Shown here: piece by piece, positions 15,078 to 22,372 of the stretch
Numbering within the stretch: position 1 is the stretch's first letter
How the letters are laid out: the number at the start of each line of letters is the position of its first letter
Source: Bacteroides_F sp964482605
GTDB lineage: Bacteria; Bacillota; Clostridia; Lachnospirales; Lachnospiraceae
DNA: 31,653 nt
Assembly: GCA_964482605.1 (NCBI GenBank)
Contig: CAYZYS010000006.1
Location: 1 to 31,653, forward strand
Reading direction: 5' to 3'
Notes under the pieces: model-generated
What the model was told of the DNA's origin: nothing
Seen by the model: only the letters and a program-made list of their open reading frames with translations
Database searches by the model: none
Made by a program: the position numbers and the translations under genes

Positions 15078-16975
15078 GGATTACGGATTTACTTGACAAA
15101 AGAAGCATTGACCTGAATGCATCGCCAAAGGACAAGAAGGAAGCCCTTGACATGGCGGTGGAGCTCATGGCAAAAAGCGGTAAGCTCAGTGATAAGGAGG
15201 CTTACAGAAAGCAGGTGTATGCGCGGGAGGAGGAGAGTACCACCGGTGTTGGTGAGGGGATTGCGATTCCCCACGGTAAATGTGCGGCGGTGAACAAGCC
15301 GGGGCTTGCGGCGATGGTCATCAGGAATGGTGTTGATTTTGAGGCGCTGGACGGTGAGCCTGTGAACATCCTTTTTCTCATAGCTGCGCCAAATACAGAG
15401 GATAACATACATCTTGACGTGCTAAGCAAGTTATCCGTGCTTCTTATGGATGAGGGATTCGTTGGGAAGCTGAAGACGGCAAGGGATGCGGATGAATTTC
15501 TGCGGATTATTGATGGTGCGGACGAGGATGCCAAGAGCATTGACGACAGGCTTCAGGATAATTCCAATGCCAGTGTGCTGGCGGTTACGTCATGCCCGAC
15601 AGGAATAGCCCATACCTACATGGCGGCTGAGGGGCTTGAAAAGGCGGCAGCCAAGGCCGGCTGCACCATCAAGATTGAGACACGCGGTTCGGGTGGTGCA
15701 AAAAATGTGCTAACCAAGGAGGACATTGACAATGCCCAGTGCATAATAGTTGCGGCTGACGCAAAGGTGCCAATGGAGCGCTTTGATGGCAAGAGGGTGA
15801 TTGAGTGTGCCGTGTCAGATGGCATCAACAAGGCGGATTCCCTGGTTGCACGTGCGCTGTCAGGTGATGCCCCGGTGTATCATTCGTCGGGCGAGGGTGA
15901 CAATTCCAAGGCTGCTGACACAGGGGCGCAGGGAGGTGTTGGTCATAAGATATACACGCAGCTCATGAACGGTGTGTCGCATATGCTTCCATTTGTTGTT
16001 GGGGGCGGTATTCTCATAGCGATTGCCTTCCTGATTGACGGGCTCAATGTTGACATGGCATCCCTTAGCGAGGCGGAGAGGTCCAACTTTGGTACCATAA
16101 CACCTGTGGCTGCATGGTTCAAGACAGTTGGCAATGCTGCATTTGGATTCATGCTTCCTGTGCTTGCCGGATACATTGCCATGGCGATAGGGGACAGGCC
16201 CGCACTGGTGCTTGGTTTTGCAGGCGGCTATATAGCTGCCAATGGAAAGTCAGGCTTCCTTGGGGCATTGGTTGCAGGCTTCCTGGCAGGATATGTGATT
16301 ATAGGCCTGCGGAAGGTGTGTGAGAAGCTTCCTGAGGCGCTTGAGAAGATTGCACCTGTGCTTATATACCCTGTTGTGGGACTTTTGGTGATTGGGCTTG
16401 GGATGAACTTCATAGTGGAGCCGATAATGGGTGAGATTAACACGGGACTTAACGCCTTCCTCAACGGAATGGGAAGCACAAGCCGAATCCTGCTTGGCTT
16501 TGTCCTGGCGGCAATGATGGCAATTGACATGGGTGGTCCGTTCAACAAGGCGGCATATGTGTTTGGAACAGCCTCCATTGCATCGGGCAATTATGACATA
16601 ATGGCTGCGGTTATGATTGGCGGCATGGTTCCGCCATGTGCGATTGCACTTTCAACCCTGATATTCAAGAACAAATATACCAAGGAGGAGAGGCAGGCAG
16701 GACCAACCAACTTCATCATGGGGCTTGCATTCATCACTGAGGGTGCCATCCCGTATGCTGCGTCGGACCCGCTGCATGTGATTCCGTCGTGCCTTATCGG
16801 CTCTGGCGTTGCAGGGGCAATCAGTATGATGTTTGGCTGTACACTCATGGCTCCACATGGCGGAATATTCGTGTTCCCTGTTGTGGGTAATGCGTTGTAC
16901 TACCTGTTGGCGCTGGTTGTCGGAACGGTTGTGTCGGCAGTGCTGTTGGGAGTGTTGAAGAAAAAGAGGGCGTAG
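15074..16975 (+). CDS. fruA: fructose PTS transporter EIIABC (FruA)
   Basis: A single-chain permease of 633 residues in the order A-B-C, normal for Gram-positive FruA. EIIA is residues 1-150 with phosphorylated His67 in I-P-H-G-K. EIIB is about 165-268 with Cys174 in T-S-C-P-T-G-I-A-H. EIIC is about 300-633 with 8-10 hydrophobic segments and the motifs P-F-V-V-G-G-G and D-M-G-G-P-F-N-K. It imports fructose and delivers fructose-1-phosphate to FruK. The ATG lies inside the end of fruK. The next gene, HPr, starts 31 bases after the stop. All phosphorylated residues are intact. The substrate could include related ketoses, but the FruK neighbour makes fructose most likely. Confidence 0.95.
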   Translation: MRITDLLDKRSIDLNASPKDKKEALDMAVELMAKSGKLSDKEAYRKQVYAREEESTTGVGEGIAIPHGKCAAVNKPGLAAMVIRNGVDFEALDGEPVNILFLIAAPNTEDNIHLDVLSKLSVLLMDEGFVGKLKTARDADEFLRIIDGADEDAKSIDDRLQDNSNASVLAVTSCPTGIAHTYMAAEGLEKAAAKAGCTIKIETRGSGGAKNVLTKEDIDNAQCIIVAADAKVPMERFDGKRVIECAVSDGINKADSLVARALSGDAPVYHSSGEGDNSKAADTGAQGGVGHKIYTQLMNGVSHMLPFVVGGGILIAIAFLIDGLNVDMASLSEAERSNFGTITPVAAWFKTVGNAAFGFMLPVLAGYIAMAIGDRPALVLGFAGGYIAANGKSGFLGALVAGFLAGYVIIGLRKVCEKLPEALEKIAPVLIYPVVGLLVIGLGMNFIVEPIMGEINTGLNAFLNGMGSTSRILLGFVLAAMMAIDMGGPFNKAAYVFGTASIASGNYDIMAAVMIGGMVPPCAIALSTLIFKNKYTKEERQAGPTNFIMGLAFITEGAIPYAASDPLHVIPSCLIGSGVAGAISMMFGCTLMAPHGGIFVFPVVGNALYYLLALVVGTVVSAVLLGVLKKKRA

Positions 16976-17006
16976 GCAAAAAATGCCTGCGGAATAGGAG
17001 GTAAGC

Positions 17007-17264
17007 ATGATAGAGGAAAAGTATGTTATAACAGACCCGGAGGGTATTCACGCACGTCCGGCAGGGGAGCTTGTGAAGACCGCAAAGGAATTTAACTGCA
17101 AGATAACCCTGAGCAAGGATGGCAAGTCAGGTGACTGCAAGAAGATATTTGGGATAATGGCGCTTGCGGTCAAGAATGGCAACGAGATTACCATGACCTT
17201 TGATGGTGATGATGAGGAAGCTGCAAGGGACAAGGTGATGGATTTCCTCAAGAACAATATGTGA
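17007..17264 (+). CDS. ptsH: HPr phosphocarrier lacking Ser46
   Basis: A complete HPr of 85 residues. His15 in G-I-H-A-R-P-A is present, so it can carry phosphate from EI to EIIA. The regulatory loop reads C-K-K-I-F-G-I-M-A-L, so residue 46 is Lys. Standard Gram-positive HPr has Ser46 there (L-K-S-I-M-G-V-M-S), the target of HPr kinase/phosphorylase and the basis of CcpA-linked catabolite repression. This protein should therefore transfer phosphate but escape that control. A clear AGGAGG site precedes the ATG. It lies between fruA and EI in the fructose operon, which suggests a dedicated carrier. A second, standard HPr elsewhere in the genome would be expected but is not in this window. Confidence 0.93.
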   Translation: MIEEKYVITDPEGIHARPAGELVKTAKEFNCKITLSKDGKSGDCKKIFGIMALAVKNGNEITMTFDGDDEEAARDKVMDFLKNNM

Positions 17265-17293
17265 CATGTGATGCCGTTGGATTGGAGGCAGAT

Positions 17294-18940
17294 ATGGAAA
17301 TTTATACAGGAAAGAGCGTATTTGCGGGAATTGCCATAGGCAAGGTGGTGCTTTTTGGCAGACAGGAGCAGCAGGTAAAGAGGGTAAGGGTGGCTGACAC
17401 TGCCGGTGAGAAGGAACGCTACCACGCAGCCTGTGAAACGGCAAAGGAAGAGCTGGGACGGCTGTATGAAAAGGCACTTAAGGAGGTTGGTGAATCCGGT
17501 GCCGCCATATTTGAGATTCACCAGATGATGCTTGAGGATGATGATTACACGGATTCCGTGGAGAACATGATTGATTCCGAAGGCGTCAATGCCGAATATG
17601 CTGTCGCCATGACAGGGGACAACTTTGCACAGATGATGGCATCCCTTGATGATGAGTACATGCGGGGCAGGGCAGCGGACGTGAAGGACATAACCGAGAG
17701 GCTGATTAGGGTGTTAAGCGGCGGTGGCAGCGGTGGCAGTGACATTGGCGAGCCGGTGATACTGGTGGCTGACGACCTTGCGCCATCCGAGACGGTGCAG
17801 ATGGACAAAAGCAAGATACTGTCATTTGTCAGCGTGAAGGGATCGGTTAATTCCCACACTGCAATACTTGCAAGGACAATGGGAATACCGGCATTGATTG
17901 GGACGGACATTCCGCTGGATGAATCGGTTGACGGGCATCTTGGCATAGTGGATGGAATCAAGGGCTGCATATACATTGATCCTGACCAGGAGACGCTTGA
18001 CAGGATGAAGGAGGAGCAGAGAAAGGACCAGGAAAAGAAAGCGCTGCTCCTGCAGCTTAAGGGCAAGGAGGACGTGACCCTTGACGGCAAGAGGATTAAG
18101 CTGTACGCCAACATAGGCAACCTGAAGGATTTGGCGGCGGTGAAGGACAATGACGCAGGGGGCATAGGGCTGTTCAGGAGCGAGTTCATTTACCTTGAAA
18201 GGGACACATTTCCGACGGAGGAGGAGCAGTTCAACATATACAGGACTGTTGCACAGGGAATGGCTGGGAAGCCTGTCATAATAAGGACGCTTGACATAGG
18301 CGCTGACAAGCAGTGTGACTATTTTGGACTTGACAAGGAGGACAACCCTGCGTTAGGATTAAGAGCCATAAGGATTTGCCTTACAAGACCGGAGATATTC
18401 AAGACACAGCTTCGCGCATTATACCGTGCGAGTGCATTTGGCAACATTGCCATAATGTACCCAATGATAATAAGCGAGGCTGAGGTTGACAGGATTAAGG
18501 CGATTGAGGCTGAGGTAAAGAAGGAGCTTGATGAGCAGGGGATAAGGCACGGAAACCCCCAGACGGGAATCATGATTGAGACGCCTGCGGCTGTCATAAT
18601 TAGTGACCGTCTTGCAAGGAAGGTTGACTTTTTCAGTATAGGCACCAATGACCTGACGCAGTACACGCTTGCCATAGACAGGCAGAACACAAGCCTTGAC
18701 CAGTTCTATGACAGCCACCATCCTGCGGTGCTTGAAATGATAAGGATGGTTGTTGAAAATGCACACAGTGCCGGAATCTGGGCGGGCATATGCGGTGAGC
18801 TGGGCTCGGACACAAGCCTTACTGGCGAGTTTTTGGCAATGGGCGTGGATGAGCTGTCCGTGTCTGCAGGCAAGCTGCTTGGTGTGAGAAAGGTCATAAG
18901 GGAAACTGATTTGTCAGGAGTGGGTGATGGTGTATGCTGA
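17294..18940 (+). CDS. ptsI: PTS enzyme I
   Basis: Phosphoenolpyruvate-protein phosphotransferase of 548 residues that takes phosphate from PEP and passes it to HPr. I use ATG 17294, because GGAGG at 17284-17288 is 5 bases upstream; a GTG at 17261 would add eleven unlikely residues and overlap HPr. The catalytic His188 lies in S-V-N-S-H-T-A-I-L-A-R. The PEP-binding barrel has the L-D-I-G-A-D-K motif, G-L-R-A-I-R and S-I-G-T-N-D-L-T-Q-Y. A short Gly/Ser run sits before the catalytic domain. The stop overlaps the DeoR gene. The gene follows HPr directly, as in most ptsHI pairs, but inside a fructose operon. This may be the only EI or a second, specialised one. Confidence 0.95.
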   Translation: MEIYTGKSVFAGIAIGKVVLFGRQEQQVKRVRVADTAGEKERYHAACETAKEELGRLYEKALKEVGESGAAIFEIHQMMLEDDDYTDSVENMIDSEGVNAEYAVAMTGDNFAQMMASLDDEYMRGRAADVKDITERLIRVLSGGGSGGSDIGEPVILVADDLAPSETVQMDKSKILSFVSVKGSVNSHTAILARTMGIPALIGTDIPLDESVDGHLGIVDGIKGCIYIDPDQETLDRMKEEQRKDQEKKALLLQLKGKEDVTLDGKRIKLYANIGNLKDLAAVKDNDAGGIGLFRSEFIYLERDTFPTEEEQFNIYRTVAQGMAGKPVIIRTLDIGADKQCDYFGLDKEDNPALGLRAIRICLTRPEIFKTQLRALYRASAFGNIAIMYPMIISEAEVDRIKAIEAEVKKELDEQGIRHGNPQTGIMIETPAAVIISDRLARKVDFFSIGTNDLTQYTLAIDRQNTSLDQFYDSHHPAVLEMIRMVVENAHSAGIWAGICGELGSDTSLTGEFLAMGVDELSVSAGKLLGVRKVIRETDLSGVGDGVC

Positions 18941-19683
18941 CTGAACAAAGGCACAGGATAATTCTCCAGCAGCTTGAGAGCGATGGCGCAGTTAGCATCA
19001 ATGACCTGAAGCGCATGCTTAAAAGTTCAGAGTCCACAATCAGGCGGGACATTAATTTCCTGCATGATGAAGGGAAGCTAAACAAGGTTTTCGGCGGGGC
19101 GGTGGCAAGGGAGGCAGACATTGCGACAACTGAGCTGTCTGTCACGGAGAAATCGGAGGTTAATGTACCTGAGAAGATGAGGATTGCCAGATATGCGGCA
19201 ACGCTGGTGAAGCCGCGGGAGTTCGTGTACATTGATGCGGGAACAACCACGGAATACATGGCGGACTACCTTTCTGAAAGGGATGCAACATATGTGACCA
19301 ATGCCATAGGCCTTGCAAGGAAGCTTGCGGTGTCAGGCTTTAAGGTGATACTGATTGGCGGTGAACTCAAGGGGCTTACGGAGGCGGTGGTTGGTACACA
19401 GGCAATCGTAATGCTGGAGGGCATGAATTTCAACAAGGGTTTTTTTGGAACCAATGGAATAAGCTCCAAGCGGGGCTTCACAACACCCGACATGAACGAG
19501 GCATATGTTAAGGAAATGGCATTTAACCACAGCAGGGAGAGGTTTGTGCTTGCAGATGAAAGCAAATTTGGCAGCATAAGTCCGATTACCTTCGCAAGCC
19601 TGGGGGATGCCATGATAATTACAGGTAAGGCGCCGCAGGGCGGATTTGACGCCCTGGAAAATATTGTCGTGGTTGATGGATAG
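18934..19683 (+). CDS. fruR: DeoR-family regulator, probable fructose operon regulator
   Basis: A regulator of 249 residues. The N-terminal winged helix-turn-helix (about 5-60) has the family opening M-L-T-E-Q-R-H-R-I-I-L and the recognition segment S-E-S-T-I-R-R-D-I. A sugar-phosphate-sensing DeoRC domain follows (about 80-240), with D-A-G-T-T-T-E and T-N-A-I near its start and G-G-E-L and D-E-S-K later. Family members usually repress sugar operons until a phosphorylated intermediate, here likely fructose-1-phosphate, binds. The ATG overlaps the end of ptsI by 7 bases; AGGAG is 13 bases upstream, so start and coupling are less certain. The phased repeats upstream of fruK are its best candidate operator. 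The symbol fruR is by context. Confidence 0.85.
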   Translation: MLTEQRHRIILQQLESDGAVSINDLKRMLKSSESTIRRDINFLHDEGKLNKVFGGAVAREADIATTELSVTEKSEVNVPEKMRIARYAATLVKPREFVYIDAGTTTEYMADYLSERDATYVTNAIGLARKLAVSGFKVILIGGELKGLTEAVVGTQAIVMLEGMNFNKGFFGTNGISSKRGFTTPDMNEAYVKEMAFNHSRERFVLADESKFGSISPITFASLGDAMIITGKAPQGGFDALENIVVVDG

Positions 19684-19722
19684 CTTATTCTTCCGATAAA
19701 AAACCATGGAATGGAGATTGGT

Positions 19723-20913
19723 ATGAGTTCAAAATTTCGCACATTATTCCCATGCTACTTTGCATTTTTCGTAAATGGTGCAATGGTGTTGATGGTGGGT
19801 TCTGTGCTTCCCTACATAATCAGTGAGGCGGGAATAAGCTATGGTAAGGCTGGCAGCATGCTGTCGGCCTTTGCCATTGGGAATTTGCTGGCGAGCTTTG
19901 TGAATCCTCCACTTGTGTCAAGGCTTGGCAGGAAGGCGACCATTGTGCTGTATTCGGCACTTCTTCCCGTAACCTGGCTTGTGGTGGCAGGCTTGCCGTC
20001 ATTTGCGGTGATGTGCGCCGCATTTGTGCTCATGGGGATTGGCAGGGGCTCTGTCAGCATATACAATAATGTGGTAGTAAATGACAATACCAATGGAAAG
20101 CCGTCTGCGCTGAACATGCTGCACATGACATTTGCAATGGGCGCATTTATCTCACCATTCATGACATCGGTATTCATTAATCTGGGGTATTCCTGGAGGG
20201 GTATGGTGTATACGGTGGTGGCAGGCTCGGCGCTTGCATGCTTTTTTTATGGGGTGATGTCCCCGCGGGAGGCAGCAGGGAAGAAGGCTGAAGCTTCCGG
20301 GGACGCTGGCGCAAGTGCGGCGATGGAACATGGTGACGTGGCTCCGTTTTACAAAAATCCCGTGTTTTATGTGATGGGCATGCTTCTTTTTTTGTACCTT
20401 GGACTTGAAAACTGCGTGAATGGGTGGTTTGTCACATATTTTAAAAGCATGGGAATCATGAGCGATTCCTATGCGTCGGATTTGGTGTCAATAACCTGGG
20501 TGATGGTTATGGTTGGCCGCCTTCTCACCGCCAAGATAACGGGTTTTGTTGACAAGAACAGGCTTATACTGGTGTATTGTGTTGCCACTGCAGCATTTTT
20601 CCTGCTTCTCATATCAACGAGCAGCCTTGCGGTTATAACGCTGGCAATAGCAGGTCTGGGCTTCTTTTTCGCGGGAATATACCCAACCACGATAGCAAGC
20701 GTCGGCGGGATACTGAGGGGTTCGACTACGGGCATGTCGATGTTTCTTGCCATAGCGGCACTTGGCGGAATCGTGACACCGCAGCTTGTGGGTGTGGTGG
20801 CTGACAAGACGGGACTTGTTGGGGCAATACTGCTGCTCGGACTCAATGCAGTGGGGATGCTCGTGACATCATTCATCAATGTGAGGTTGACAAGAAGCGG
20901 CAGGGCGGCGTAA
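19723..20913 (+). CDS. MFS transporter at the end of the fructose operon
   Basis: An integral membrane protein of 396 residues with about 12 hydrophobic helices. The G-R-K-A after helix 2 and G-I-G-R-G-S in helix 4 are common major facilitator patterns. I place the start at ATG 19723 because GGAG (19713-19716) is 6 bases upstream. No substrate signature is recognised; distant similarity to sugar permeases (FucP-like) or efflux members is possible. It is 39 bases after the DeoR gene and so probably in the same operon. A proton-driven carrier next to a complete PTS is unusual: it could take up another sugar, export a sugar or sugar product, or be unrelated. The stop codon lies in a 14-bp tandem duplication. 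Confidence 0.8.
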   Translation: MSSKFRTLFPCYFAFFVNGAMVLMVGSVLPYIISEAGISYGKAGSMLSAFAIGNLLASFVNPPLVSRLGRKATIVLYSALLPVTWLVVAGLPSFAVMCAAFVLMGIGRGSVSIYNNVVVNDNTNGKPSALNMLHMTFAMGAFISPFMTSVFINLGYSWRGMVYTVVAGSALACFFYGVMSPREAAGKKAEASGDAGASAAMEHGDVAPFYKNPVFYVMGMLLFLYLGLENCVNGWFVTYFKSMGIMSDSYASDLVSITWVMVMVGRLLTAKITGFVDKNRLILVYCVATAAFFLLLISTSSLAVITLAIAGLGFFFAGIYPTTIASVGGILRGSTTGMSMFLAIAALGGIVTPQLVGVVADKTGLVGAILLLGLNAVGMLVTSFINVRLTRSGRAA

Positions 20914-20935
20914 GGGCGGCAGCGTAAGGCCGGCA
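20908..20935. repeat. 14-bp tandem direct duplication at the MFS stop codon
   Basis: GCGTAAGGGCGGCA (20908-20921) is followed at once by GCGTAAGGCCGGCA (20922-20935), identical except for one base. The first copy contains the real TAA stop at 20911-20913. It looks like a slippage product. Confidence 0.7.
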
Positions 20936-20949
20936 GGCTGATATTAGGT

Positions 20950-20982
20950 AAAAAAATACAGGCGCACAGCATTATGCGCCTG
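20950..20982 (-). terminator. cotJC: intrinsic terminator of the cotJ operon (minus strand)
   Basis: Arms CAGGCGCA (20959-20966) and TGCGCCTG (20975-20982) are perfect over 8 bp with an 8-base loop. Reading on the minus strand, the stem is followed by a run of T (plus-strand A run 20950-20956). It therefore terminates transcription coming from cotJC. On the plus strand no T tract follows. Confidence 0.85.
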
Positions 20983-21024
20983 ATATGGGAGAGCAGGGCA
21001 GATGGTATCCCTACTCAATAGTAG

Positions 21025-21630
21025 TTAATTGCAATTTCCGTCAAAGGCAGGGTTAAAGTAGTAGAAATTCCGTGCGTCAAGATGGTCCTGTACAATTCTC
21101 AAGGCTTCGCCAAATCTCTGGAAATGCACGATTTCCCTTTCCCTTAGGAATCTAAGTGGCTCAAGCACCGATTCATCCTTGCACAGCCTTAACAGGTTGT
21201 CGTAGGTTGTTCTTGCCTTTTGTTCGGCAGCCATGTCCTCCATGAGGTCGGTTATCGGGTCACCCGTTGACTGGAAGCCGGCAGCCGTGAATGGAAATCC
21301 GCTTGCAGCCTGTGGCCATATTCCTGCCGTGTGGTCAACGTAGTATGCCTCGAAAGGCGTTCCCTTGATTTCCTCAACGGTGAGATTGTCTGTCAACTGG
21401 TGGACTATGGTGCTTATCATCTCAAGATGCCCAAGCTCCTCGGTGGCAATGTCTGTTAAAAGACTTGATACTTCGCTGTAAGGCATTGTATACCTCTGTG
21501 ATATATATCTCATTGATGCCCCAAGCTCGCCATCTGGGCCGCCATACTGGCTGATAATCATTGCCGCGGTTGTGGGGTCGGTGTGACATATGCTGATGGG
21601 AAATTCCAGCCGTTTTTCATAATTCCACAT
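21025..21630 (-). CDS. cotJC: spore coat protein CotJC, manganese-catalase-like
   Basis: A protein of 201 residues in the ferritin-like manganese catalase family, a component of the spore coat. The four-helix metal-binding pattern is visible: an acidic helix with E-E-L-G-H-L-E and a second with A-E-Q-K-A-R, then E-R-E-I-V-H-F-Q-R-F. The start is the codon for the second methionine, at 21630, which gives M-W-N-Y-E-K, the usual CotJC opening, with GAGGA a few bases upstream. An upstream in-frame ATG at 21642 lies ahead of that site. It is the last gene of cotJABC and is followed by a strong terminator. The Y-S-E-V-S-S segment and the I-C-H-T-D-P-T opening are also typical of this family. Confidence 0.92.
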   Translation of the reverse strand: MWNYEKRLEFPISICHTDPTTAAMIISQYGGPDGELGASMRYISQRYTMPYSEVSSLLTDIATEELGHLEMISTIVHQLTDNLTVEEIKGTPFEAYYVDHTAGIWPQAASGFPFTAAGFQSTGDPITDLMEDMAAEQKARTTYDNLLRLCKDESVLEPLRFLREREIVHFQRFGEALRIVQDHLDARNFYYFNPAFDGNCN

Positions 21631-21705
21631 ATCAATCCTCATTTCTTCGCCGCCATCATGGAAATGTGTGCCGGGCAGCGCAAAGGCACAATCACGCAGG
21701 TTTGT

Positions 21706-22113
21706 TTAATTCTTGGAAAATGATGCTTCCCAAGGCATCGGGGATGAAACCCAGTCCCAGTAATTATCAGGCGTCACATTAAAGCTGCTGATTGGTCCGT
21801 ATGCTTCCTCATATTCATTCATGAGGGAACGGTAGCCTTCCTTAATGTCAACGTAGTAATTCAGTGCATTTTCATCACCTGGGTGTGTGTCAAGAAAAAG
21901 AATTGCCTCTGTCATGGCAAAGCCCATTTTGCAAATCTCGTTCATAAGGTACTGCTTATCCTTGCGGCGTGAGCATTGCGAGCTTTGGCAGCCGCACTCG
22001 CTGTCAACAGACTGTGGTACGCTTTCAGGCATCTGGTGGTGATGGTTCATCGGGTTCATCTGCCCGCAGCCGCAGCCCTGCCTCATGTTGCCCATTTTAT
22101 TATTCATGTTCAT
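21706..22113 (-). CDS. cotJB: spore coat protein CotJB with Cys/His-rich N-terminal extension
   Basis: A protein of 135 residues; CotJB is usually about 85-95. The conserved core starts near residue 52 (K-D-K-Q-Y-L-M-N-E-I) and contains the family patterns F-A-M-T-E-A-I-L-F-L-D-T-H-P and P-D-N-Y-W-D-W, then P-W-E near the end. The first 50 residues are an extension with Met and Asn, Cys at 14, 16, 40, 42 and 47, and three histidines at 24-26, suggesting metal binding or disulphide cross-linking in the coat. GGAGGT precedes the ATG, and the gene overlaps cotJA by 4 bases (ATGA), so the start is firm. The product joins CotJA and CotJC in the inner coat. Confidence 0.92.
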   Translation of the reverse strand: MNMNNKMGNMRQGCGCGQMNPMNHHHQMPESVPQSVDSECGCQSSQCSRRKDKQYLMNEICKMGFAMTEAILFLDTHPGDENALNYYVDIKEGYRSLMNEYEEAYGPISSFNVTPDNYWDWVSSPMPWEASFSKN

Positions 22114-22292
22114 CTCTCACCTCCGGAAAATGGCTTGTAAAGACAAGGAAATAACGTACCCTTCTGAAATGCTTCCTCAAGCCCGTAGGTCTGTCTCCAC
22201 TCCTGCCATGGAACGTATGCGGCAGCAAGACTGTAGTCAGAACTTGCAGTGTTGATTAACTGCATATTCTTCTTTGCTTGATTCATATACAT
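22110..22292 (-). CDS. cotJA: spore coat protein CotJA
   Basis: A small coat protein of 60 residues. I place the start at 22292: AAAGGAG is 5 bases upstream, and the upstream open part has only a TTG. The family pattern is clear: L-A-A-A-Y-V-P-W-Q near 25, then a Y-G-L-E-E-A-F segment and K-G-T-L-F-P-C-L-Y-K-P-F near the end, where Bacillus has similar L-A-x-A-Y-V-P and G-T-x-F-P-x-L-x-x-P-Y motifs. It is the first gene of cotJABC, in the usual order on the minus strand and translationally coupled to cotJB. In Bacillus the operon is made in the mother cell under sigma-E, and a possible sigma-E -10 box lies just upstream. Confidence 0.88.
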   Translation of the reverse strand: MYMNQAKKNMQLINTASSDYSLAAAYVPWQEWRQTYGLEEAFQKGTLFPCLYKPFSGGER

Positions 22293-22322
22293 TAATGCTC
22301 CTTTTGAATCATTGTTCAATAC

Positions 22323-22345
22323 ATTCTATGTATATTAAGGGAAAT
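22323..22345 (-). promoter_or_regulatory. possible sigma-E promoter of cotJABC
   Basis: On the minus strand CATAGAAT (plus strand 22323-22330) is close to the sigma-E -10 consensus CATACANT. The upstream part (TCACACAT about 13 bases before) is a weak -35. The start would fall near 22316, about 24 bases before the cotJA ATG. The -10 also lies in a 13-base TACAT/ATGTA inverted repeat. Sigma-E control of cotJ is known in Bacillus; here it is inference. Confidence 0.4.
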
Positions 22346-22372
22346 GTGTGAGAGATACTTCGTTGGTAATGT

